Assembly (NCBI GenBank): GCA_965199745.1 | Contig: CBDATB010000007.1 | Location: 1-64,000, forward strand | DNA: 64,000 nt | Direction of reading: 5' to 3' | Source of the DNA: CBDATB01 sp965199745 | GTDB lineage: Bacteria > Bacteroidota > Bacteroidia > Cytophagales > Flammeovirgaceae | Shown here: positions 36,296 to 44,569 of the stretch, one piece after another | Layout: each line of letters opens with the position of its first letter | Position numbering within the stretch: the stretch's first letter is position 1 | Made by a program: the position numbers and the translations under genes | Notes under the pieces: model-generated | Seen by the model: the letters and a program-made list of their open reading frames with translations, nothing else | The model's database searches: none | What the model was told of the DNA's origin: nothing

Positions 36296-36325
36296 AATTT
36301 GGTGCAAGGTTATAGTAATCAACAT

Positions 36326-36602
36326 TTTGCATACATTTTTATATTTGTATACATAAACTCATGGTAATTAGGCTTTTATTTTGTGCTAACCAAGTATTTA
36401 AAGTTGATTACAGCATAAAGTTAGGACTATTATATTATTTTTTAGTATATTTTTTTAAATGTATATTTTGTTATTTTTATAACACAGGTTTTCACCGAAT
36501 ATTTACGGCTAGTAGATTAAGTTTTTTAATTTTGTCGGCACATAATACACTAATCCTTAATGCTACATGAAATACTCTGGTGCATAAAGATATGTCAGTC
36601 TA
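36326..36602. promoter_or_regulatory. Divergent intergenic region between the ten-gene operon and the SpoIIE gene
   Basis: About 277 bp, very AT-rich, holding the start regions of both transcripts. A plus-strand TATATTTG near 36341 fits TAnnTTTG, but its distance to a -33 TTG is too short. A 69-codon plus-strand frame at 36361 is hydrophobic and phenylalanine-rich and is judged spurious. No operator could be identified. Confidence 0.35.
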
Positions 36603-39600
36603 ATGAAAACACTACTCAACATCCTGATCTGCTTGATCTTTTTCGCGAGCAAAAGTTTCGCTCAATACTACGACATCAGCCATTTTACAGTTAAAGACGG
36701 TTTAGTTGACAACCATTGCAGCAAGCTCTACTGCGACGAGGCTGGCAACCTATGGGCTGCCAGCAGAAAAAATGGACTGACCAAGCTCACAGGGAACAAT
36801 GTTTATGCCATAGACAAACAAGATAATATCAGCGATAACCGTATTTTCGATATAATATCCTATGAAAACGCACTGTGGTTTGCGACAGGTAAGGGCATTA
36901 ATCGATACAACGGTCACGCTTTTGAAGCTTTGCTCACTGAGGACGATAGTGCTAAAATCAGTGCATTTGCCAAAGGAGACACTGCATTGTATTTCTATCA
37001 CTTCAACAAAGGCATAGGTATGATATACAAAGGACAAATTTCATGGCTAAAATCTAAAAAACTCAGTGGTTTGCTAGTAAACCAGTTACTTATTGACTCC
37101 TCACAGGAGATATATGTGGGTACACAGGACAAAGGCTTCCTTGTGATAAAAGGTAATAAAACACTTTGGTTTAACAAAAACGAAGGGCTACCCGATAATG
37201 AAGTTTACAGCTTTTATCCTTTATCAGAAGCAAAAGTACTGATTGCTACGGCAAAGGGAGTCCGAATTTTCGACGGGCATAAAGTATATAAAACAGACAA
37301 TTATCAAGCACTCGAAGGAAAAAAAGTGTACTGTATTAGTAGTGACTTAAAAAAGGGTTTGTGGTTTGGTACGAATCAAGGTGCTTACCAAATAGCAGCA
37401 GAAAAAATTCTTTTACTTAATGAAAATAACGGGCTAAGCACTCCGGTTTATAGTATTGTAGAAGACCTAGAACAAGGTATTTGGTTTGGCACTGGTTCGG
37501 GAATTTTCAGGCTAAATAATGAATTTTTAACAGTATATACTACCACATCTGGCCTGCTCCACAACGATGTATATGGTATTTTGCTAGACAAAAAAAATCA
37601 ATTATGGATAGGCAGCCCAAAAGGAATAAATACTTTTTTTGAAGGAAAAATTAAAACAATTTTACGCAGTTCACCCAATTTTAAGCCTCTGTTACACGAT
37701 AGCAAAAAAAACATATGGAGCAGTACTGACAAAGCACTCGATATGTGGCGAGATGGCAAATTAGTCAGAAGCATTCCTACAAAGGTTATTTCAAACAAAA
37801 ATTACGAGTATTTTAATGCCGCTATTGAATTGTCTTCAGGAGAAATACTTTTCGGGGGAAACGATGGCTTGAAAAGTTTCGACGGCAACAAACTCAACAG
37901 TTTTATTAGTAAAAAAGATCTTCAAGGCAGCACTATCAACGCAATCATACAAAGCAGTAATGGCATTATTTGGATAGGTACAGAAGGTCAGGGTTTATTT
38001 AAGCTAGACAAGCAAGCATTCAATCAATTTACTGCGAAAAACGGACTACCTAATAATATAATTAATTCGTTTGCATTAGACCAAAACGATAACCTGTGGG
38101 TGGGTACGTCCGGAAATGGGGTTTTTAAAATTAGGCAAAGCAATACGCACTATGGTTTCACCAGATTTGATGACCTGTCGATTAACTCAAGTAATGTATA
38201 TGCACTCTACTGCGATAGAAATAATGATATTTGGGCAGGGACTAATAGAGGTTTAAACAAAATTACTATCTACGAAAACGACCTAGTCAGGGTCAATAAT
38301 TACGAAAAAATACAGGCATTTAACCGTCTACAAGTCAACCATAATACCATTACAGGCGACAGAGAGAATCATATTTACGTTGGCACTCACAACGGCTTAG
38401 CAGTAATTAATTACAATGAGCATATATTTTCCGCTAAGGGCCCTAAAGTGCAGATCAGCGATGTCAAGTTGTTTTATCAAACAGTAAACTGGCAGGATAT
38501 TACCGATGATATTGTTGCTGGAAGCAATATTCCCAAGAGTGCCACTTTATCGAGCCACCAAGACCACCTGACGATTATTTTTGAAGCTATCCACCATAAT
38601 ATTCCACAAATGATTACCTACCAGTGGAAACTTGAAGGTTTTGAGACCTCGTGGTCGAAAGCCACAAAAAGCAATATAGCTATTTATAGAGGGCTGCCTG
38701 CGGGCAACTATACATTTATGGTCAGAGCTTGTAACGGAGCAGGTATTTGCAGCGAAAACCCTGCCGAGTTTTCTTTTGAAATTAACGAGCCTTTCTACCA
38801 AACACGAGTTTTTATCATTGGTTTATCTCTGGTAACTATTGTCATTGTTGTGTGCTACACCCGCCAAAGAATGATAGCATTGAAAAACAGACAAGAAAAA
38901 CTCGAGAGGCAAGTAAGAATCAGAACCGCAGAAATTGAAGAACAAAAAAGCAAAATAGAAATTCAAACTATTAAAATAAGCAAAGCATTAAAAGAAATAG
39001 ATCGCAAAAACTCTGAACTCACTAAAGTGAACGATAAAATTACAGGCAATATTATTTATGCCCGAAAAATTCAAGATGCTATTATCTTTTCTGAAGATAT
39101 TTTTAAAAAGATGTTCCCCAAAAGTTTTGTCTTTTTAAAACGTAAATCTATTGTAACGAGTGACTTCTACTGGGCCTGGGAAGTAAAAAACAGCATTTTC
39201 ATTGCCTTAGCCGACTGCACTGGACATGGCGTTCCAGGTGCACTCATGTCGCTCATTGGTTCGGAAAATCTCAAGCATATTCTCAAAAAGGATGCGGCAA
39301 AAAGCCCAGCTGAAATACTAGTAAAATTTAATGAAAAAATAAGTAGTACACTCAATACCACAGGGGCGACAAAGCAACTCAACGCAGGAATGGATACAGC
39401 ACTTTGTAAAATTGATAAAAAAACCCACCAAATGACCTTTGCCGGTGCTGGTAGTCGTTTGATTTATGTACAAAATAATAATTTGGAACTTATTAAAGGA
39501 GATTTTGCTAGTATAGGATTGCAGTATAAAGGACTTGAATCCAAGTTTACCAACCACACCATAGACCTATCAATACAAACCAATATCTACTTATTTTCCG

Positions 39601-39821
39601 ACGGATTCTATAATCAATTCAGAGGTGAAGACAACAAAAAATACAAACTCAGTAGTTTTAAAAAATTTATCGACAGCATATCATCATACAATTTCCATAA
39701 GCAGCAAGAAATGCTTGACCAAGAGCTGCGCCAGTGGAAACAAGATGCAGATCAAACCGATGATATATTAATTATTGGGATGCAATACAGTGCTGAAGAG
39801 CAACTAGTTAATAAAGCATAA
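36603..39821 (+). CDS. Sensor protein: periplasmic Reg_prop/Y_Y_Y propeller, membrane helix, coiled coil, SpoIIE phosphatase
   Basis: A 1072-residue one-protein sensor. Residues 1-21 are a signal peptide ending KSFAQ. About 22-660 hold many Reg_prop propeller repeats (the N-x-L-W-x-G-T pattern, e.g. DNLWVGTSGNGVF and IWIGTEGQGLFKL). A Y_Y_Y domain (about 665-725) follows, then one membrane helix (about 733-752), a charged coiled coil and a C-terminal SpoIIE/PP2C-type serine phosphatase (about 830-1060) with ADCTGHGVPGALMS and SDGFYNQF. The propeller half resembles hybrid two-component sensors of polysaccharide use, but the output is protein dephosphorylation instead of a histidine kinase. Such phosphatases usually act on anti-anti-sigma proteins; none is nearby. 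A lolD-like gene follows immediately. Confidence 0.9.
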   Translation: MKTLLNILICLIFFASKSFAQYYDISHFTVKDGLVDNHCSKLYCDEAGNLWAASRKNGLTKLTGNNVYAIDKQDNISDNRIFDIISYENALWFATGKGINRYNGHAFEALLTEDDSAKISAFAKGDTALYFYHFNKGIGMIYKGQISWLKSKKLSGLLVNQLLIDSSQEIYVGTQDKGFLVIKGNKTLWFNKNEGLPDNEVYSFYPLSEAKVLIATAKGVRIFDGHKVYKTDNYQALEGKKVYCISSDLKKGLWFGTNQGAYQIAAEKILLLNENNGLSTPVYSIVEDLEQGIWFGTGSGIFRLNNEFLTVYTTTSGLLHNDVYGILLDKKNQLWIGSPKGINTFFEGKIKTILRSSPNFKPLLHDSKKNIWSSTDKALDMWRDGKLVRSIPTKVISNKNYEYFNAAIELSSGEILFGGNDGLKSFDGNKLNSFISKKDLQGSTINAIIQSSNGIIWIGTEGQGLFKLDKQAFNQFTAKNGLPNNIINSFALDQNDNLWVGTSGNGVFKIRQSNTHYGFTRFDDLSINSSNVYALYCDRNNDIWAGTNRGLNKITIYENDLVRVNNYEKIQAFNRLQVNHNTITGDRENHIYVGTHNGLAVINYNEHIFSAKGPKVQISDVKLFYQTVNWQDITDDIVAGSNIPKSATLSSHQDHLTIIFEAIHHNIPQMITYQWKLEGFETSWSKATKSNIAIYRGLPAGNYTFMVRACNGAGICSENPAEFSFEINEPFYQTRVFIIGLSLVTIVIVVCYTRQRMIALKNRQEKLERQVRIRTAEIEEQKSKIEIQTIKISKALKEIDRKNSELTKVNDKITGNIIYARKIQDAIIFSEDIFKKMFPKSFVFLKRKSIVTSDFYWAWEVKNSIFIALADCTGHGVPGALMSLIGSENLKHILKKDAAKSPAEILVKFNEKISSTLNTTGATKQLNAGMDTALCKIDKKTHQMTFAGAGSRLIYVQNNNLELIKGDFASIGLQYKGLESKFTNHTIDLSIQTNIYLFSDGFYNQFRGEDNKKYKLSSFKKFIDSISSYNFHKQQEMLDQELRQWKQDADQTDDILIIGMQYSAEEQLVNKA

Positions 39822-39838
39822 AAAACTTGTCAGAACAA

Positions 39839-40492
39839 ATGATGCTAAAGGCAGTAAATATTACCAAAAACTATCGGCAAATTTCTATATTGAAAGGCAT
39901 TGATTTATCTGTAAAAAAGGGAGAAGTTGTTTCTGTTGTCGGGGCATCAGGAGCAGGAAAAAGCACTTTGCTCCATATTTTAGGCACGCTGGATAGGGCG
40001 GATAGCGGAGAAGTGTGGATTAATCAGACAAAATTGTCTGAATTAAAAACAGATGCCTTAGCATCGTTCAGAAATAAAGAAATAGGGTTTATATTTCAGT
40101 TTCACAACCTGTTGCCTGAATTTTCTGCGCTAGAAAATATCTGTATACCCGGAATGATCGGTGGTAGTTCAAAAAAAAAACTCAAGCAAAAAGCAAAACA
40201 ACTACTTAATTTACTCGGGCTTGAAAACCGCAGCACACATAAACCCTCAGAACTCTCTGGAGGCGAGCAGCAGCGGGTAGCCGTGGCAAGAGCACTCATC
40301 AACGACCCTTCCATCATTTTTGCAGATGAGCCAGGCGGCAACCTAGACTCGAAAAATGCCACACAACTCCACGAGTTATTTTTCTATTTAAGAGACAAAT
40401 TCAACCAAACTTTTGTTATTGTTACACATAATCGCAGCTTTGCTGGTTTGGCAGACAAAACACTTGAAATCGTAGATGGTAAAATTGCTTAG
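39839..40492 (+). CDS. ABC transporter ATPase, LolD/MacB type
   Basis: About 218 residues. Walker A GASGAGKST, Q-loop in FIFQFHNLLPEFSALEN, signature LSGGEQQR, and Walker B SIIFADEPGGNLDS are all intact. The sequence is closest in feel to LolD, which powers release of outer-membrane lipoproteins with LolC/E, or to MacB-type ATPases. No permease gene is adjacent. The frame is open from a TTG at 39827, 5 bp after the SpoIIE stop; the ATG at 39839 starts a typical N terminus (MMLKAVNITKNY). The two genes are very likely co-transcribed. Confidence 0.88.
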   Translation: MMLKAVNITKNYRQISILKGIDLSVKKGEVVSVVGASGAGKSTLLHILGTLDRADSGEVWINQTKLSELKTDALASFRNKEIGFIFQFHNLLPEFSALENICIPGMIGGSSKKKLKQKAKQLLNLLGLENRSTHKPSELSGGEQQRVAVARALINDPSIIFADEPGGNLDSKNATQLHELFFYLRDKFNQTFVIVTHNRSFAGLADKTLEIVDGKIA

Positions 40493-40722
40493 CACATGTT
40501 TTTGGGCTTTACTTGAGATATTAATGCATAAACGCAAACATTTTTCTCTAAAAAATAGTTGATCGAGATTATACATGTTCGATGAAATTTTTCGTTTTCA
40601 CTACAGTATCACCACAAAATTTTTATGCGAGTGCCATATTTGAGAAAAACTAAAGCTCATCACTCCATATCGATGAGTAAGAGATTTATTAATCAAGCTA
40701 GTACCAAATGAATAAATAAAAA

Positions 40723-41331
40723 TTGGATAAGATAAAATTGGAAATATTGGGTTTATCTACGAGCCACTCACAGTCAGGATCGTTTGCGTTAGTCTTGGAA
40801 GAGGGGGAAAATCTCAAAAGGCTGCCTATCATCATCGGCATGTTTGAAGCGCGAGCTATCGCCATAGAAATGGAGAAAATCGTTTCTAAGCGTCCCATGA
40901 CGCACGACTTATTCAAATCTATATCATTAAGTTTTGGCATTGAAATAAAGCAAATCATTATATCGGATTTGAAAGAAGGCGTATTTTACGCCAAATTAGT
41001 ATGTAAAGACAAAAGTGGCAAACGCGTAGAACTCGACGCACGTCCCTCAGATGCCATTGCCATTGGCATCCGATTCGATGCTCCTATATACGCAACCAAA
41101 AAGGTAATGGATGAAGCAAGTATTGATATGAGTGATGTCGAGCAGGAAGAAGCAGAAACAAATCTAGGGCAAGAAACCGAAAATATAAAAGCTAAAAAGG
41201 TCAATACCGTCGACCTTAGTGTACTTAATGAAAAATCTATCGAAGAGCTACAACAGATGATTCAACAAGCTGTTACAGAAGAAAATTACGAAAAAGCAGC
41301 GAAAATAAGAGATGAAATTAGTAAGAGATAG
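40723..41331 (+). CDS. Bifunctional nuclease family (DUF151) protein with UVR motif
   Basis: A 202-residue protein starting at TTG 40723. Residues 1-130 are a DUF151/BFN domain: LPIIIGMFEARAIAIEMEK and ELDARPSDAIAIGIR. The C terminus is a UvrB/UvrC-type helical hairpin (ELQQMIQQAVTEENYEKAAK). A plant homologue has DNase and RNase activity, but the bacterial role is not settled. The UVR tail points to a protein partner, possibly of the Uvr or Clp systems. Encoded alone, converging on the NUDIX gene. Confidence 0.87.
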   Translation: MDKIKLEILGLSTSHSQSGSFALVLEEGENLKRLPIIIGMFEARAIAIEMEKIVSKRPMTHDLFKSISLSFGIEIKQIIISDLKEGVFYAKLVCKDKSGKRVELDARPSDAIAIGIRFDAPIYATKKVMDEASIDMSDVEQEEAETNLGQETENIKAKKVNTVDLSVLNEKSIEELQQMIQQAVTEENYEKAAKIRDEISKR

Positions 41332-41339
41332 TAATACAC

Positions 41340-41990
41340 TCACTCATTTTTTTTAGCTATTTCATCGTAAATATACAAAAATTCACTGAGTATCATTGCA
41401 GTAGCACCCCACACAGTTTGCCCAAAAATATCGTAAGTGGGAGTTTTTACTTCTAAGCCAGGCCCGGTAGGTATTACTTGCAAACCTATATTACTTTCAT
41501 CTTGTATAAGGACTAAGGGTACATCAAAAACTTGTACTACTTCTCTGGCATCTGGCAGGTAATGCTGCTTTCGTTCACTAAAAGCCACCACGGGCGTCAC
41601 CAACATATTGCTAGGTGGAATATACAATGTAGAAAGCGTACCCAACACGGTGCTTTGATCTAATAAAACCCCAATTTCCTCTTTTACCTCCCTGAGTGCC
41701 GTATGTACCAATGAAATATCTTGTTCCTCTACTTTACCGCCAGGCAAAGCAACCTGTCCACTATGGACTCCGTCATACTCGGGGCGTAAAATAAGGGGAA
41801 AAGAAAAAGACTTCTGATCAGGAGATAAAAGCAGCAATACTGCCGAACTTCGCGCATCGGAGCGAATAGCCAAACCTGCTTTTTTGCGTACTTCTGAACT
41901 CATGCGCTCATGGGCAATAGCACCGGGTAGAGGCTGAGACAACCTCTCGCCAATACGGGCTACAAAGTCTTGACAGGTCATACTTTTCAA
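41340..41990 (-). CDS. NUDIX hydrolase, CoA pyrophosphatase type
   Basis: A 216-residue hydrolase of the NudL/CoAse group. The region GQVALPGGKVEEQD opens the Nudix box and ALREVKEEIGV closes it, giving the metal-binding REVKEE helix. The preceding RPEYDGVHSGQVALPGG matches the UPF0035-type extension seen in CoA pyrophosphatases, which split CoA to 3',5'-ADP and phosphopantetheine. The gap to the convergent DUF151 gene is 8 bp. Confidence 0.88.
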   Translation of the reverse strand: MKSMTCQDFVARIGERLSQPLPGAIAHERMSSEVRKKAGLAIRSDARSSAVLLLLSPDQKSFSFPLILRPEYDGVHSGQVALPGGKVEEQDISLVHTALREVKEEIGVLLDQSTVLGTLSTLYIPPSNMLVTPVVAFSERKQHYLPDAREVVQVFDVPLVLIQDESNIGLQVIPTGPGLEVKTPTYDIFGQTVWGATAMILSEFLYIYDEIAKKNE

Positions 41991-42021
41991 TAATAAAAGC
42001 GATTAGAAAACACCAAAATGC

Positions 42022-43452
42022 TTACTTTTTCACGAGTAAGAACGCACAAGCTGCAATAAATAGCAAACCACTTAAATTTAATGCAACGGACACCCAAGCA
42101 CGCTCAGTAGTTTTTTTCAAAATATTACTCTCATTATCTATATCATTGTAAAAGATTCCTAAATCGTTTTGTGCAATAGCAGCATTTTTTTTGCTCTGAC
42201 CGCTCACATTCAAGGTGATTTTAGGCTTGAGTGTGTCGTAGGATGCTTCAATGGGATTAAAATAAACCCAATACATGTAGTCGCTCAGAGAATAATCGCC
42301 GGGCTCTTGCGGCTCTGTATAAAACTTGAAAGTTTTACTACCAAAAACCTTATCATTTCCCCTATTAATTTGCTGTTCAATATTGGGAGAATAAAAAATA
42401 AAATCTTCATTTGGTATGATTTGAGGTTGCTTAATAGCCGCAGTATTTCCCTCTCCTTGCACGGTAAATTCATAAATTAAACTCTGGGAAGTGTGTACTT
42501 GCTTAGTACTAATTTTTTCTTTCAACACAAAATTACCCACATTTACTTTATCTATTAGCGGGTGTGCTGGCAAAGGTTTCACTTTAATAGTGTGTTTTTT
42601 AGAATAAAAGGTTTTAAAATCTTTCTGTTTATTCGAACCAAAAAAGAAGCTGCTACGCCTTTTGGCTCTCTTATATTTAATCATTTTTAAGCCCATAGCA
42701 GGAATAACAATATCTTGTGTATTGAGGGGATAAAAGGTTGCTTGATAGACTCTATATTCGCGGAATTTCTCACCATTAATCGTAACATACTTTGGAGATA
42801 TTTGCTCAATTTCAAAATTTTCTTCCCAACAATTAGCCGGTTTTACTTTTTTTAACATATCTGCTAATTGTTCGCCGATCTGATAAAATTCCATTTCTGC
42901 CTTGTTTTTTATAGCGACGAAAAAAGAAATAGAAATATTCAGTCCTTCACCTACATATACTTCTTTTTTATTGCTAGTAATTGAGAAAAAGGCGTTGTCT
43001 TTAACATCGATAAAATCCTGGATATTATTGTTATTTCTTCTGGGCTTGCCAAAGAAATCTGCCCATGGGTCGTATTGCTGCCGCTGCGATGGGGGTCCTA
43101 CCTTAATGGTTATGCCACGAGCTTGTACAGTTTTACCATTTACTTTGATAGTAAAATCATTTAAGCGAAAATTTCCTTGCTTAGTTGGGTAATAAGTTTG
43201 GGTAACACTTTGGGTAGAACTCACACTACCATTGATAATATTGGTATGTGTAGAGCTAGAAGTTCCTCCTTTACTGAAACCGTCAATATTGGGAAAAGCA
43301 GAATAACTCTGCAAACGCTGGTTTTCTATTGTCAATACAATCTGGAAAGCCTCGTTGGCTGCTATCTGATTTTTGCCCAGCCTAACGCTTACTTTTTGCG
43401 CATACAGTACCGAGGAGAAACTGTACAGCAGGATAAATAAATATTTTCTCAT
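42022..43452 (-). CDS. batD: BatD family (Bacteroides aerotolerance) protein
   Basis: A 476-residue periplasmic protein. A signal peptide (YLFILLYSFSSVLYAQ) precedes several Ig-like beta domains, with the family start VSVRLGKNQIAANEAFQIV and the YYPTKQGNFRL pattern, and ends with one membrane helix (SVALNLSGLLFIAACAFLL). BatD is part of the Bat/MoxR system linked to oxygen and envelope stress. No batA, batB or batC is next to it, and moxR is at 14 kb. It is 31 bp upstream of the NUDIX gene on the same strand. Confidence 0.88.
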   Translation of the reverse strand: MRKYLFILLYSFSSVLYAQKVSVRLGKNQIAANEAFQIVLTIENQRLQSYSAFPNIDGFSKGGTSSSTHTNIINGSVSSTQSVTQTYYPTKQGNFRLNDFTIKVNGKTVQARGITIKVGPPSQRQQYDPWADFFGKPRRNNNNIQDFIDVKDNAFFSITSNKKEVYVGEGLNISISFFVAIKNKAEMEFYQIGEQLADMLKKVKPANCWEENFEIEQISPKYVTINGEKFREYRVYQATFYPLNTQDIVIPAMGLKMIKYKRAKRRSSFFFGSNKQKDFKTFYSKKHTIKVKPLPAHPLIDKVNVGNFVLKEKISTKQVHTSQSLIYEFTVQGEGNTAAIKQPQIIPNEDFIFYSPNIEQQINRGNDKVFGSKTFKFYTEPQEPGDYSLSDYMYWVYFNPIEASYDTLKPKITLNVSGQSKKNAAIAQNDLGIFYNDIDNESNILKKTTERAWVSVALNLSGLLFIAACAFLLVKK

Positions 43453-43499
43453 GGTGCTAAACTGTATGTTGAGAAGCCTATTTTAAATATCATTTCAAA

Positions 43500-44303
43500 T
43501 TAGTTATTCAGCGAAATAATACCCTTCTGGCAATTTGCAAAAGTTTGCTCTGCTCTTTGGATGTATTTACTGTCGGGATACTTATCGATAAAGTAACGAT
43601 AATATTCCATTGCCTTTTCGAAACGCTCCTTTTTAACATTATGAATACTCAATTTTGCCAAGTCGTACTGAGCATTTAATTTCAAGTAACTGATCTCCTC
43701 TTTATAATCAGAATCGGGGAAATCTTTTTGAAAATTATCTAAGGATATAACAGCGGCTTTATAGTATCTCAATTTAAGATACTGCTTGCATATTTGGTAG
43801 GCCTTTTGTTCGAGTTTAACCCTAAGCACATGTATGACTTCTGTTGCCTGCGGGGCAAACTCACTTTTGGGATATTCATTGAGAAATTCTTGCATGGCAT
43901 CAATTGCTTTATTGGTATTAGACTGGTCGAGGAAAAAAGCAGGGGTATTGCGATAAAGCGAGTAACCATACATAAAATAAGCTTCCTGAGCGTGTATGCT
44001 TTGACGATATACATCATAAAAAGATTTGAAATAATGGGTACTAAGCTCAAATTGACTTTGATAATAGTGGCAATAAGCATAATGAAACTGCACTTTCTCA
44101 GAAGATTTATTGCCGACAATATTGGGTAATAAATCTTCTAAAATGAGTCCTGCTCTTGCATAATCTTCCTTATCATAATAAGCAAAAGCTGCCTCAATAC
44201 GTGTTTCTGCATCGGGGGTTCGCAATAACCTAGTAAATTCACTGGCACATCCCGCAATCGAAAGCGTGAGTGCCAATAACAATATTATCGTGAGTTTGTG
44301 CAT
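43500..44303 (-). CDS. bamD: Outer membrane assembly lipoprotein BamD
   Basis: A 267-residue outer-membrane lipoprotein with signal LALTLSIAGC (Cys19 lipidated). It is built of TPR repeats (AFAYYDKEDYARAGLILE, FHYAYCHYYQSQFELSTHYF, AMEYYRYFIDKYPDSKYI). BamD is an essential part of the BAM machine that folds beta-barrel proteins. The length and repeat pattern match the YfiO/BamD family of Bacteroidota. It is followed by batD on the same strand (47 bp). Confidence 0.9.
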   Translation of the reverse strand: MHKLTIILLLALTLSIAGCASEFTRLLRTPDAETRIEAAFAYYDKEDYARAGLILEDLLPNIVGNKSSEKVQFHYAYCHYYQSQFELSTHYFKSFYDVYRQSIHAQEAYFMYGYSLYRNTPAFFLDQSNTNKAIDAMQEFLNEYPKSEFAPQATEVIHVLRVKLEQKAYQICKQYLKLRYYKAAVISLDNFQKDFPDSDYKEEISYLKLNAQYDLAKLSIHNVKKERFEKAMEYYRYFIDKYPDSKYIQRAEQTFANCQKGIISLNN

Positions 44304-44569
44304 TATTTAATTGATTAATTAAAAAATACAATTTTTAGGGAAAAAGTTATATAAAAGCACGTTTTTAATTTTTTTTAACAAGCACTACAAGCCTGTTTTC
44401 TTCATCATTTCTAAATATTTATAACGACCACTGGCTTTTTTATTTTTCTTCAAATCTGCTAAATTCTGCACAGATTTCGCTATTCCGAGATTGATTTTGA
44501 GTTTTTATCAAAACACAAATTTAACATTTTTATGAGCATTTTGTATCGGGAATTTTTATTCCTATTAGC
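44304..44569. other. Gap between gltD and bamD with a short minus-strand open frame
   Basis: A minus-strand frame at 44385-44504 (39 codons after an in-frame stop) reads KLKINLGIAKSVQNLADLKK and ends with LEMMKKTGL. The composition is protein-like, but there is no ATG near its front, so it is either a very small protein started by GTG/TTG or the tail of a lost gene. Otherwise the gap is AT-rich upstream sequence of bamD. Confidence 0.3.

Noticed and set aside
36341..36348. TATATTTG as promoter of the SpoIIE gene
   Set aside because: About 255 bp from the start codon and without a -33 element at the right spacing.
36361..36570. 69-codon plus-strand frame between the ten-gene operon and the SpoIIE gene
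   Set aside because: Phe/Leu/Tyr-rich from AT-rich DNA, no domain, and it covers the promoter region of two divergent genes.
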